Shown: positions 49,990 to 61,900 of the stretch, one piece after another
Numbering within the stretch: position 1 is the stretch's first letter
How the letters are laid out: each line of letters opens with the position of its first letter
NCBI GenBank assembly: GCA_937885645.1
Contig: CALABJ010000013.1
Span: forward strand, 1-64,000
From: RGIG4097 sp937885645
GTDB taxonomy: Bacteria > Bacillota > Clostridia > Christensenellales > CAG-917
DNA length: 64,000 nucleotides
Direction of reading: 5' to 3'
Notes under the pieces: generated by a model
Databases searched by the model: none
The model's input: only the letters and a program-made list of their open reading frames with translations
What the model was told of the DNA's origin: nothing
Made by a program: the position numbers and the translations under genes

Positions 49990-52494
49990 CTATCTTCTCA
50001 AAAGGAAGTATGCTGCAAATGCAAGCACTGAGAATGCACCAGCGAAAAGCATAATTGCGTTTTCTGTTGATTTGTTTGATTCATTGTTGACAACAGCCGT
50101 TGCGTTATTGTAGGAATCAATGACGTCTTCAAGGTCAGCGTATGCACCTGTAGCCAATGCCTTTTCATCGCTGTTCATTTGATTGTAAAGAGAAAGGGCA
50201 GTCTTGATGGCACTAAACTTTTCGGACATTGTTGTTGCGGATTGTGCTGCATCTACAGCAGTGTTGAAGGATGCAATAAGTTCTTGATCGACCTCGTCTC
50301 CGTCTTCATTTCCGCCTTGGTTTCCACCGCCAGGGGTGTCAGTTCCACCGCCGGGAGTATCTGTGCCACCACCGGGAGTGTCGCCACCGGGAGTGTCAGT
50401 TCCGCCTCCTTGGTTTTCTGCATCACGGGTTTCAGTATGTCCGCAAACAGAGCAGGTGCGAGTTTCTTTGTCGTTGCCAGTTGCTGACCAATCGCCGAAT
50501 TTGTGGTTTTCAAGGGGAAGTGTTTCCACATCGATAACTTCGCCACAGCCAGTACATTCTGTGTGTCTGCTACCTTGAATTTTGCAGGTAGAATTGCTGT
50601 CAACAATCCAGTCCCCCGGGGTGTGAGTGTGGGTGCTGCCTGAACCAGATTCTGCATTGTACACGATGACGATCTCATCAATATAGACTGCACCAGTGCT
50701 TGTATAGTTCAATGCGAAATACTTTCCGCCACCACTGATGCTAAGTGAGCCACCAGTTGTACTTGAGTTGACTGTTCCAGCCACAGTGCCGCCAGTTGCT
50801 TTACCACTGCCTTCCGAGAAAGGTGTTGAAGAGGTTAAAACTTGCCATGTCTTGTCGGCGGTTGTCTTGATTGTGATTGAAACTATATCTCCAGGAAGAG
50901 CAGTTGTGTTAAAGATATATTGCGCTGTCTTACTGCTGTTCATTTGGATATTATTTGCATTGCCAGGATACATAAAGGCTTTGCCTGAGATTCCGCCAGC
51001 AGACCAAGTTGTCCAAGCATACCCACCACTACCACTGAAACTGTCTCTTGTTATGGTAAGAGTTTGTGTCGTTGATTTTTCAACAGTGATACCAGTTATT
51101 GATTTTTCGAAATTGCCGTATCTCATCAAAACGGTTGTTGTGCCTTGAGATAGAGTTGCAAGTCTTGTTGTTCCGTCAAGCCATTGACAATCGCTTGTGG
51201 GGATAGTCAAGGTTGAATTGTCTGTGTAAGTTGCAGTGACTGTAAGACCGGCGGGATTGAATTTTTCACCAGCCATGTATTTTGTCTTGGTGGGTGTTCC
51301 GCTGATTGTAATTGCGGATATTGCCTTGACAGAAACGGTTGCAGTGGCTTTAATTGAAGGATTTTTTGTGCTGGTTGCTGTGATTGTTGCTGTTCCTGCA
51401 GAAATGCCAGTCACGATGCCGTTGTCAACTGATGCGACATTGCTGTTTGATGATGACCAAGTGACAGCACTGCTTGCACCAGTAGGATATGCCGTGACGG
51501 TGAGTCTAGTGGTTGAATTTGCTGCAATGGTTGTTGATGAAGGAGTGATTGACAGAGAAGTGACTTCAACGTCTGATGAACCGCCTTGTCCACCACTGAG
51601 ATAGCTGCCGTATTTTTCTACACATGCCTGCAATTCATCATTGTAGTTTTCGCCGTCGTGGCAGTAGATCATTTCTGCATATTCAGGGTGATCAATGAAA
51701 GGATTGCGATTGCCTTGAACAGCATAAACTGCTTCATTTCTTGCAATTTCTTCTGCAGTGGGCGGTTCTTCAAGGTGCCATTTGAATAGATCCTCAATGT
51801 CTCCGATGGTTTTATTGTAGCCATTGCCAAGCACAAATGAGAGATTGTATTTGTCGCCCCATCTTGTTTGTACGTACATCAAAATACGTGCAGTTGCACC
51901 ACGATAGCCTTCGCCGGGATAAAAAGTGTCGTTTGCTTGATAGCATAAGTTGTCGTATGATGATGAACCGTTTTCTTTGACGATGTTGCCAACGGTTTGA
52001 GGGACTTCACCGAAGCTATTGTTGCTTCTTGTTGAGTTCAAACTGCTGTTTGCAGGGCGCAAGTGGTGTGCATCTGATCCTGTTTCTGATTCGGCAGGGA
52101 ACGCATTTCCGGCATTTTTAGGCCATACGTGTTCACGGTTTGTTCCAGTGTTGAAACTGCCATTGAATGAAACGGACGTACCAGTGTAGAACCAAAGAAT
52201 GTTGCCACTCTTGTTGGGGTCGGCATCACTTTCATCGAATATATTTCTGAGCCCGTCGTACGTAGGGTTATATTTGTGTGTTGAAGTGATGAGACTGGCC
52301 AGTTCCGCCCTAAAAGCAGTGCCAGTCAAGTTTTCATTTAGGTTTGCGTAATAACTGTCATAAGTGGCAGCATCTGCGATTTCGGTTGATGTGCTGGGGG
52401 AGAATACTCCAATCCAACAACCAAAAGCGCAAACAAGCACACATATTGACAAGAATATGACGCCAAGTTTTTTCATGTTTTTCATTGTAAACAT
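49990..52494 (-). CDS. Secreted, membrane-anchored endonuclease I (EndA/NucM-like) with Ig-like and CxxCG modules
   Basis: 834 residues from 52494 (GGAG 5 bp before the ATG). The signal segment is LGVIFLSICVLVCAFGCWIG. Residues about 45-270 are endonuclease I: TNREHVWPKNAGNAFPAES and SDAHHLRPANSSLN carry the His-metal beta-beta-alpha active site for nonspecific DNA/RNA cleavage. Then come BIG2 (about 305-390), a second Ig-like domain (about 392-470), a beta-sandwich (about 475-625), two CxxCG units (CTGCG, CSVCG; about 630-700), a Gly-Pro-Thr linker, a three-helix FIVAR-like domain and a C-terminal membrane helix with RR tail. The CxxCG module is the same as in the divergent giant lipoprotein. 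Confidence 0.88.
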   Translation of the reverse strand: MFTMKNMKKLGVIFLSICVLVCAFGCWIGVFSPSTSTEIADAATYDSYYANLNENLTGTAFRAELASLITSTHKYNPTYDGLRNIFDESDADPNKSGNILWFYTGTSVSFNGSFNTGTNREHVWPKNAGNAFPAESETGSDAHHLRPANSSLNSTRSNNSFGEVPQTVGNIVKENGSSSYDNLCYQANDTFYPGEGYRGATARILMYVQTRWGDKYNLSFVLGNGYNKTIGDIEDLFKWHLEEPPTAEEIARNEAVYAVQGNRNPFIDHPEYAEMIYCHDGENYNDELQACVEKYGSYLSGGQGGSSDVEVTSLSITPSSTTIAANSTTRLTVTAYPTGASSAVTWSSSNSNVASVDNGIVTGISAGTATITATSTKNPSIKATATVSVKAISAITISGTPTKTKYMAGEKFNPAGLTVTATYTDNSTLTIPTSDCQWLDGTTRLATLSQGTTTVLMRYGNFEKSITGITVEKSTTQTLTITRDSFSGSGGYAWTTWSAGGISGKAFMYPGNANNIQMNSSKTAQYIFNTTALPGDIVSITIKTTADKTWQVLTSSTPFSEGSGKATGGTVAGTVNSSTTGGSLSISGGGKYFALNYTSTGAVYIDEIVIVYNAESGSGSTHTHTPGDWIVDSNSTCKIQGSRHTECTGCGEVIDVETLPLENHKFGDWSATGNDKETRTCSVCGHTETRDAENQGGGTDTPGGDTPGGGTDTPGGGTDTPGGGNQGGNEDGDEVDQELIASFNTAVDAAQSATTMSEKFSAIKTALSLYNQMNSDEKALATGAYADLEDVIDSYNNATAVVNNESNKSTENAIMLFAGAFSVLAFAAYFLLRR

Positions 52495-52542
52495 AGTCAC
52501 TCCATCGCGCAAAAGCGCATGTGGTTATAATTATCCAACTTT

Positions 52543-52571
52543 ATAATATTATAAAAGATACAATATGTCAA
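52543..52571 (-). promoter_or_regulatory. Promoter of the nuclease-lipoprotein operon
   Basis: Minus strand TTGACA (52566-52571), 17-bp spacer, TATTAT (52543-52548). Confidence 0.7.
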
Positions 52572-52720
52572 TAAATGTGGCGCAAAAAGTGGCTTTTAGT
52601 TCAAAACACAATATTTTGTGGCTATACAGCATTTTTTATAACAAAATGTGCCAAACAAGGGTTTAAATAAATGCACAGAAAGAGCAAAGTGTCTTAAATC
52701 TTTTTTGAGTCGTTTTTAAG

Positions 52721-52749
52721 TTGCAAACTTTGTCGATATTTGTTATATT
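52721..52749 (+). promoter_or_regulatory. Promoter of the giant lipoprotein gene
   Basis: TTGCAA (52721-52726), 17-bp spacer, TATATT (52744-52749). About 190 bp of leader separate it from the start codon at 52947. Confidence 0.55.
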
Positions 52750-52805
52750 TAATATAAGAAAAAAAACAACCGCACAACAGGCAATATTAGGGGAGGAATA
52801 TTGTT

Positions 52806-52892
52806 ATGTTCAATTTTTTGTGTATTACTTCAAACAAGTATTGCACATGTTCCACACATCATGTGGACACCGTTTCCCCAACCAAAAAATAA
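52806..52892 (+). CDS. Putative 28-residue leader peptide, Cys/Thr/Ser-rich
   Basis: ATG at 52806, nine bases after a strong GGGGAGG ribosome site (52790-52796), stop TAA at 52890. The peptide opens MFNFLCITSNKYCTCS and ends in SPTKK. It has Cys at 6, 13 and 15, paired His at 18-19, five Thr and three Ser. It is too short for a conserved domain and no homologue is known to me. The stop is 4 bp before the left arm of an intrinsic terminator that precedes the giant Cys-rich gene, the geometry of a leader peptide in transcription attenuation. Confidence 0.5.
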   Translation: MFNFLCITSNKYCTCSTHHVDTVSPTKK

Positions 52893-52896
52893 TCGT

Positions 52897-52932
52897 ATGC
52901 CATAGGTTTTTCACAACCTGTGGCATTTTTTT
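52897..52932 (+). terminator. Leader terminator (candidate attenuator) before the giant lipoprotein gene
   Basis: Twelve-bp stem ATGCCATAGGTT/AACCTGTGGCAT with one T.G pair, six-base loop and seven T (52926-52932), three bases before the ribosome site AGGAGA. No second promoter is visible between it and the gene, so the gene needs read-through. Confidence 0.75.
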
Positions 52933-52946
52933 ATAGGAGAAGTAGT

Positions 52947-55900
52947 ATGAGAAAACGTTTGATGATTTTGGCACTCGTCCTCATCGCAGTCCTTATGACT
53001 TGCACTCTCGCCGCATGCTCTGGCGGTGGCGGAAGATGCTCAGGTGGACACACTTGGGATGAAGGCACAGTGAAAGAAGCAGCAACCTGTACTGAGTCTG
53101 GCACTCTCATCAACAAATGTACAGTTTGTGGCATCAAGAGAGAAGTGGCAATCGAGGCTCTCGGTCACGACCTCCAAACAATCCCCGGCACAGTGGTTGA
53201 GCCCACTTGTGAAGAAGATGGATATGCAGGCAAAAAGGCTTGCGTCCGTGAAGGTTGTGAATACGTCCTTGACACTGGCACGATTATCCCTGCAATCGGT
53301 CACGCTTATGGCGATTGGACTTCAAACGGCGACGGCACTCACAAGCGCGTTTGCTCAAATGATAGCAATCACGTTGAAAGTGGCAACTGTTCAGGCGGTA
53401 CAGCAGACTGCGGACATAAGGCAGTTTGTGACGTTTGCGGTGGCGAATATGGTGACTTTGCATCATCTCACGTCTTTGACAAACAAGTGACAACTGACGC
53501 CTACAAGGCAACTGATGCAACTTGTGAAGCCAAGGCAACTTACTATTATTCCTGCCAATGCGGAGAAAAGGGCACTGAAACCTTTGAATACGGCGACTAT
53601 GCAGACCACGTCTTCGACAGAGAAGTTGCAGAAGCAGAATATCTTGTCAGCGTGGCAACTTGCACAAGCCCTGCGATCTACAACAAGTCATGTGCTTGCG
53701 GTCTTGAAGGAACTGAAACCTTTGAATATGGCAATGCACTTCCTCACACCTTCGACAATGAAGTGGCAACCGATGCTTACAAGGCAACTGATGCTACTTG
53801 CACTAAACCGGCAACCTACTACTATTCCTGTGATTGTGGCGCCCATGGCACAGCAACTTTTGCTTATGGCGATATGCTTGCTCACGTTTACGATAAAGAA
53901 GTGGCAGCAGTTAAATATCTTGCTTCCGCTGCAACTTGTGAAAAGAAGGCAACATATTACAAATCATGCTATTGCGGACACTTTGATGCAGACGTTTCAG
54001 CAACCTTTGAAAGTGGTGAACTTGGTAGCCACGTCTATGACAATAAGGTTGTAAATGAAACCTACAAAGCAACGGACGCAACTTGCACTGAAAAGGCAAC
54101 TTACTATTTCTCATGTGACTGCGGAAAGGCTGGCACAGAAACCTTTGAAAATGGCGAAACACTTCCTCACACCTTTGACAAGGAAGTAGCAGAAGGCAAA
54201 TATCTCAAATTTGAAGCAAACTGCGCCTCTGCAGCAGTCTATTACAAGTCATGTGCTTGCGGTCATTTCGACACCGAAACTTCACCTACGTTCTTCTATG
54301 GTGCACCTTCTGGCAACCACGTGTTTGACAGAGAAGTTGCAACCGATGTCTATAAAGCAACTAATGCAACCTGCACAGCAAAAGCTACATACTACTACTC
54401 ATGCGAATGTGGTGAAAAGGGCACAACCACTTTTGAATCTGGTGCAACTCTTGACCACACAATGACATATCACGCAGCAGTTGATGCAACTTGTATTTCA
54501 AAAGGTAACGTTGAATATTGGACTTGCTCAACTTGCTCACTCAACTATGACAGCGCAACTGGTGGAAACGTTATTGATGACGTCACAACCGCAATTGACT
54601 CAACAAACCACGTTCATACAACAATTTCAAAACCCGCAGTTGATCCTGACTGTGAAAACACCGGCTTGACCGCAGAGGTTTCTTGCGCAGACTGTGACAA
54701 AGTTCTTGAAGAAAGAGAAGAAATCCCTGCACTCGGTCACAAGGGTGGCACAGCAACTTGCAAAGACAAGGCAGTCTGTGAAGTTTGCGGTGAAGCATAT
54801 GGCGAACTTGCAAATCATACTCCTGGCGAAGTCAAAGTAGAAAATAACGTTGCACCTTCTTGCACAGCAGAAGGCTCATATGACAACGTCATCTACTGCT
54901 CAGTTTGCGATCATGAACTTTCAAGAGAAACAATCACAGTTGACAAGGTTGCTCACACTGGTGGCACTGCAACTTGTGTTGAACAAGCAACCTGTTCAGT
55001 CTGTGGCGAAAAGTACGGCGATCTCGCAGACCACTCGTGGGATGAAGGCGTCGTCACCACCCCCGCAACCTGCACCACAGAAGGCGTCAAGACATTCACT
55101 TGTACAGTTGACAATTGTGGCGAATCACGCACAGAAACAATAGAAAAATCCGCTCACAACTTTGTTGATAACGTCTGTGAAGACTGTCAAGCAACTGTGT
55201 CCTACGTTGACAAAACTATCGTTTTCACCTTTGGTGCAAATGGAAACGCAACGCACAAAGATGGTAGCACCGACAAAGCAACTTACACCGAAACCAAAGA
55301 CGGATACACTCTTTCAATCAGCGATGGTTCAAAGATGTATCCTGGTAGCTTTGACGCAAAGGGCAACAGTGCACTGAAGCTTGGAACAGGTAAAGTTGCT
55401 GGTTCATTTGAGTTTACAGTGCCTGCAGACGTGACTGAAGTTGTCATTTATGTGGCAGGCTACAAAGACAATACGGCAAAGATTACCGTGAATGGAGTTG
55501 CCTACACAATTACAACAGCATCAGACAACGGAGAATACGCTGAAGTCAAGGTTGACACAACCACAAATAAGAAGGTGTCATTCGCAACAGTTTCTGGTGG
55601 TTATCGTTGCATGATCAACACCATCGAATTCAAGGTGTCAGCAGAAAATATCTGCAACCACGAAAATAGAGAAGTTGACGAAGTCGTCGCACCCACCTGT
55701 ACAGTTGCAGGTCATACGACCTATGTCTGTCCTGATTGCGGCCACACATTTGATGCAGACTTTGTTGATGCAATAGGACATACTCTTGTTTCAATCCCCG
55801 CAGTGGCACCTACTTGCGAAAACACTGGTCTCACCGAAGGTGAAAAGTGCTCCGTATGCGGTCACGTCACAATCGAACAAACAATCGTTGACATGCTGCC

Positions 55901-58900
55901 TTGCGTTGATGGTGACAACGATGAATATTGCGACAATTGCCACAAACCCATGTGCGAACACATCTATGGTGATTGGACATACGTAAATGCCGACACTCAC
56001 AACCACGTTTGTACACTTTGTGGCAAAGAAGAAGTTGCAGGTCACGACTACAAGGTGACATCACATGTTGATGAAACCTGTGAAGAAGCTGGCTCAACCA
56101 CATATGCTTGCACCGATTGTGGTCATGAATACACTGAGACACACGTCGCACTTGGTCACGATGAAATCACTCACGATGCCAAAGCACCCACCTGTTCCGC
56201 AGTTGGTTGGGAAGCATACGTCACTTGCTCACGTTGTGACTACACAACCTACGTTGAACTTCCTATTGATGCAGATGCACATAAGTGGGATGAAGGCGAA
56301 GTGCAAACTCCTGCAACTTGCACAGAAGCAGGCGAAAGACTCCATACCTGTGAACACAACGCAGAGCACACAAAGGTTGAAGTGATCCCCGCAACTGGAC
56401 ATACTCCTGTCAAGAACGTTTGCGCATGTGGATATGAATATTCAGTCGATGAAATCATTGCTCTTGCAGAAGCACTTGCAAAGGGCGATTCACTCAATGG
56501 CACATATCGTCTCTCTGGTGTTATCACAAATGCTGAAGCTTTCAATACGAAATATAATAGCGTCACAGTTACCATTTCCGTTGACGGCGCAACCGAAGAA
56601 TTCTCATTGCTTTGCTATGGCATGAAGGGTGAAGGCGCAGAAGTCATTGGCGTTGGTGACACCATCACTGTCAGTGGCGAAATTAAGAATTATAATGGCA
56701 CAATTGAATTTAACACTGGTTGTGCACTCGAAAGCTACATTCCTGCTGAATTTGAGGTCTATCTCGAAGTCTTTGGCAAAGGCACAGTAAGTGGAATCCC
56801 TGCCGGCACACTTGCCCGCGGTGATGAAATTACCATAACCGTCAACGCAAACGATGGTTATAAAGTGAGCAAAGTCCTTGTCAATGGTCAATCTATCACA
56901 AGTGAAACAAACGAATACACCTTTGTTGTCAAAGAAGATACAACTCTCGAAGTGCGCTTTGACAAAGAGGGTAACAACACTGTTGTCGAAGATGTAACAG
57001 GAACAATTACTTTTGCTGCAGATAAAGCACAACGTGTTTCATATAGCACTACTCAACAAGTTTGGGAAAATGATGGTGTAACATTTACAAATAACAAGGA
57101 TGGCAGTTCGACCAACGTTGGTGATTATACAAACCCTGTTCGTCTGTACAAAAATTCAACCGTTATCATTTCTGCAACAGGAATTACTCAAATCGTGCTT
57201 TACGGCAGTGGGGAGAGCAAGTACTGGACGCCTCTTGAAACTGATCTTAAGACAGTTGAAAACGCGACTGTTAGTATTAATAGTTCAAACAAAATTTTGA
57301 CTATTAAATTCAATACACCCGTCAACAGCTTCGAATTTGTCTGTAAGGCTGGTCAATCACGTCTTGGAAAGATAGTCGTTTCTTACCAAGTTGAATCAAC
57401 AAGTGGCAGCGCATGCGCACATGAAAATTGGAGCGATTACGTTGTCACAACTCCTGCAACTTGCTCAGAACGTGGTGTTGAAACCGCAACCTGTAATGAC
57501 TGTGGTGAAACAAAGACACGTCAAATCCCTGTTGATCCTACACTTCACGTTTATAACGAAACAATTACAACCCCTGCAACCTGCACACAACCTGGTTTGA
57601 AGACTCTCACCTGTGAATGTGGCGATACAAAGACTGAAGAAATCCCTGCAACAGGTCACAACTACAACAGTGTCGTCACAGCACCCACCTGTACAGCTGG
57701 TGGATACACAACCCACACCTGCTCAGTCTGTGGCGATAGCTATCAAGACAGCGAAACCGAAGCACTCGGTCACACTGAGGAAATAATCCCTGCAGTTGCA
57801 CCCGGTTGCGAATCAGAAGGTTTTACAGAGGGTAAGAAGTGCTCAGTCTGTGGCGAAATCCTTGTAGCACAAGAAACAATCCCTGCACTCGGACACACCG
57901 AAGTTGTCGGTGCAGCAGTTGAAGCAACTTGCACCACTGCTGGCAAGACCGAAGGCAAGCATTGCTCAGTCTGTGGCGAAGTCCTTGTCGAACAAACTGT
58001 TGTTCCTGCAAAAGGTCACAGTGAAAAAGCACCTGCAAAGGAAAATGTCGTTGATGCCACTTGTGAAGCAGATGGCTCTTATGAAATGAACGTTTATTGC
58101 GCAACTTGTGGAGAATTGCTTTCTTCACAAAAGTACACAACAGACAAACTTGGACACGATTATGTGTCAACCGTGACAAAAGATCCCACCTGCACCGAAA
58201 CTGGCGTCAGAACATACGTTTGCACTCACGACAATAGTCATACTTACACTGAAGCAATAGAAAAACTCTCACACACTCCTGCAGAAGCAGTCGAAGAAAA
58301 CAGAGTCGAAGCAACCTGCACACAAGAAGGTTCATATGACAGCGTTGTTTACTGCACAGTCTGCGGTGAAGAAATTTCAAGAGATACAAAGACAATCGAA
58401 AAGGTTGCACACAGTTCAGTTGAAATCCCCGCTGTTGCACCTACTTGCACTGAAAAGGGTAAGACAGCAGGCGCAAAGTGCTCAGTTTGTGGTGAAATTC
58501 TCACAGCACAAACCGACGTCGATGCACTTGGACACAAAGCAGAAACAGTGGCTGGCAAGGACGCAACTTGTACTAAAACTGGTCTTACAGACGGAAGCAA
58601 GTGTTCAGTCTGCGGAGAAACTCTTGTCGCACAAGAAACAATCCCTGCACTTGGACACACTGAAGTCATCGACAAGGCAGTTGCACCTACATGCACAACA
58701 ACCGGTCTCACCGAAGGTAAGCACTGCTCAGCCTGTGGCGAAGTTCTCGTAGCACAAACAGTTGTTGACGCACTCGGACACACCGAAGTCGTTGATAAGG
58801 CAGTGGCACCTACATGCACAGAAACCGGTCTTACCGAAGGCAAACATTGTTCGGTCTGTGGCGAAGTTCTTGTAGCACAAACAGTTATTGACGCACTGGG

Positions 58901-61900
58901 ACACACCGAAGTCATTGATGAGGCAGTTGCACCTACATGCACAGAAACCGGTCTTACCAAAGGTAAGCACTGTTCAGTCTGTGGCGAAGTCCTCGTAGCA
59001 CAAGAAGTTGTTAAGGCGCTTGACCATAGTTGGGTGGAAACAAGCAGAACAGAAGCAACCTGTGTTGCAACTGGTGCTATTAACTTTGTCTGTGAGCGCG
59101 ACAATTCTCACACAAAGACAGAGACCATCGACAAACTTAGTCACAAAGATGAAGATAGCAACAATGTCTGCGACAGATGTGAAGAATCACTTTGCGATGA
59201 ACACATCGCAGGCGACAAAGTTGTAGAAAACAATGTTCCTGCAACATGTACAGTCAACGGCTCATATGACGAAGTCGTGTACTGCTCAGTTTGCAAGTTC
59301 GAACTTTCAAGAGAAACAAAAGTCCACGTTGCTCCCGGCCACACCGCTGGCGAAGTGGTGGTTGAAAACAACGTTGATGCAACCTGCACCGAAGCAGGTT
59401 CATACGAAAATGTCGTGTACTGCTCAGTGTGCGATGCTGAGCTGTCAAGAAGCAAGGTGACAGTTGACGCACTTGGACACTCATATGGAAATCTTCAAGT
59501 GACTTCAGCAACTTGTGAAGAAGCAGGTTATATTACAATCACTTGCAGAACCTGCGAAAAGGTCTTCAACTCAAAGGTAGACAAAGAAGCACAAGACTAT
59601 CTTGTTGAATATCCTTACTTCAACCTTGATCCTAAGGGTCACACAATAGTGGTTGATGAAGCAGTTGCACCCACCTGCACAACAACAGGTCTCACTGAAG
59701 GCTCACATTGTTCAGCGTGTGGCAAAGTGTTTGTTGCACAAAGTGAAGTTGCAGCACTCGGCCACACCGAAGGCGAAGTGGTGGTTGAAAACAACGTCGA
59801 TCCCACCTGTACAACAACAGGCTCATACGACAATGTTGTCTACTGCGCAACCTGTAAGGTTGAACTTTCAAGAGAAACAATTACAGTTGAAGCAAAGGGT
59901 CATAGAATCAGCGATGTCAATGTCATCTCTGCAACATGCACCGAAGCAGGCCACCTTGAAATTGGATGTGGCGATTGCGAAGGCCAATGGGATTCAAGAT
60001 ATGACCAAGTGGCAAAAGATTATCTCGCAAACAGCCCTTGGTATAAACTTGATCCTAAGGGCCACGACCTTGTCACAGCATACGAAGTTGTGGTTGTTGA
60101 AGGAGTCAACACACTCCACAAAGTCACAAAGTGCGTCAGAGAAGGATGCGAACATATCGCAGAAGACGTCACAGTTGACACAACAAATTCAGTCGAAGTT
60201 GCAAATGAAGCAGATATGCGCACAGTCCTTCAAAACGGCTTCAATGCAACTCTCACCAGTGATATAATTCTTGAAGACGGATCAATTGAAATCGCTGGAA
60301 AGACGGTCACTGTTGATCTCAACGGACATAACATCACCGTCACTGGCGAAAAAGCTGGCGTTTGCGAGGTATTCTATGTGCAAGCAGACGGCGACCTTAC
60401 CATCAATGGCAATGGTACACTCCTTGCAAAAGACAAGGGCGCAGAACACGTCATTATACTTTCCGCAGTTGACGGAGCAGTTGTGACAATCAATGGTGGT
60501 GACTTTGTTTCAGAAGGAAGCACCGCAGTCTATGCAACAAGAGGTGCAAAGGTCAACATTTATGGTGGCACATATTCAGCAGTTGCATACAATGGACAAA
60601 TGTTTACCCTTGATGTCAACGAAAAAGAGGCAGTCCTTGGCGTCATCAATGTTTATGGTGGCACATTCCACAACTTTGACCCTGCAAACCACACCACCGA
60701 TGGCACCTACACCAACAAGGTGATGGACGGCTACCACAGCATCAAAGACGGCGACAACTATGTTGTCAGTGCACACACAGAAGTCGTCGATGCAGCAGTT
60801 GATGCAACATGTACTGCAACCGGTCTTACAGAAGGTAAGCATTGCTCAGTCTGTGGTGAAATCCTTGTAGCACAAGAAGAAATTGCGCTCAAGGCTCATA
60901 CCGCAGAAGTAGTGGCAGGAAAGCCCGCAACTTGCACCGAAACCGGTCTCGAAGACGGAAGCAAGTGCTCGGTTTGCGGCAAGGTTCTTGTTGAACAAGA
61001 AGTGATAAATGCACTTGGACATGATTTTGTAGCCGGTGAAGTTGTTGCACCCAAGTGTGAAGAACAAGGCTACACCATCTATGATTGCTCAAGATGTGAC
61101 GCAACTGAAAATAGAGATTATGTTGTTGCACTCGGTCACAAATTTGACAAAGAAGTTGCAGAAGACAAATATCTTGCAACCGCAGCAACTTGCACAGCAA
61201 AAGCAACTTACTACAAGTCATGCTCATGCGGACACTTTGACGCAGAAAAGTCTGAAACATTTGAAGTTGATGGATATGCAGACCACACCGGTGGCACGGC
61301 AACCTGCACAGAAAAGGCAACATGTACAGTCTGTGGAGAAGCATATGGCGAATTCGCAGCACACACTCCTGCGGAAGCAGTCGAAGAAAATAGAGTTGAA
61401 GCGACCTGCACAAAGGAAGGCTCATACGATTTGGTTGTCAAGTGTTCAGTTTGTAATGCAGAACTTAGCAGAACAACTCACACTGTTGAAAAGGCAGAGC
61501 ACAGCTACGAAAGTGTCGTGACAGATCCTACCTGCACCGCAGGCGGATACACAACCCACACATGCTCAGCTTGCGGAGATACATATAAAGATAGTGAAAC
61601 TGCTGCGCTTGGACATAACATGGTTGACGAAAAATGTACAGTTTGCGGATTAACGTATACAAATACAACAGAAAGCATTAGCTTCGCTGACACAACCCAA
61701 CGAATTTCATTGAGCACTTCAGAGCAGGTTTGGAAGAGTGAAAGTGTCACATTCACAAATAACAAAAGCGGCAGTACTACAAATGTTGCCGACTATACAA
61801 ATCCTGTTCGCATATATAAAAGTTCGAGGGTTATTATTGCTGCTAACAGAATTGTAAAAATTGTCTTTATCTGTTCAAGTAGCGAATATACAACTAATTT

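Larger units (their letters stand above)
52495..52946. other. Divergent regulatory region between nuclease and giant lipoprotein
   Basis: 452 bp. From left to right: nuclease leader and promoter (to 52571), an AT-rich stretch with no recognised feature (52572-52720), the rightward promoter (52721-52749), a leader ORF (52806-52892), an intrinsic terminator (52897-52932) and the ribosome site of the giant gene (52935-52940). Confidence 0.8.

Noticed and set aside
58343..59104. Long minus-strand open frames under the giant gene (for example 251 codons)
   Set aside because: They mirror the repetitive, Cys/Thr/Ala-rich coding strand, have no ribosome site, and appear only because stop codons are rare in the complement of the repeats.
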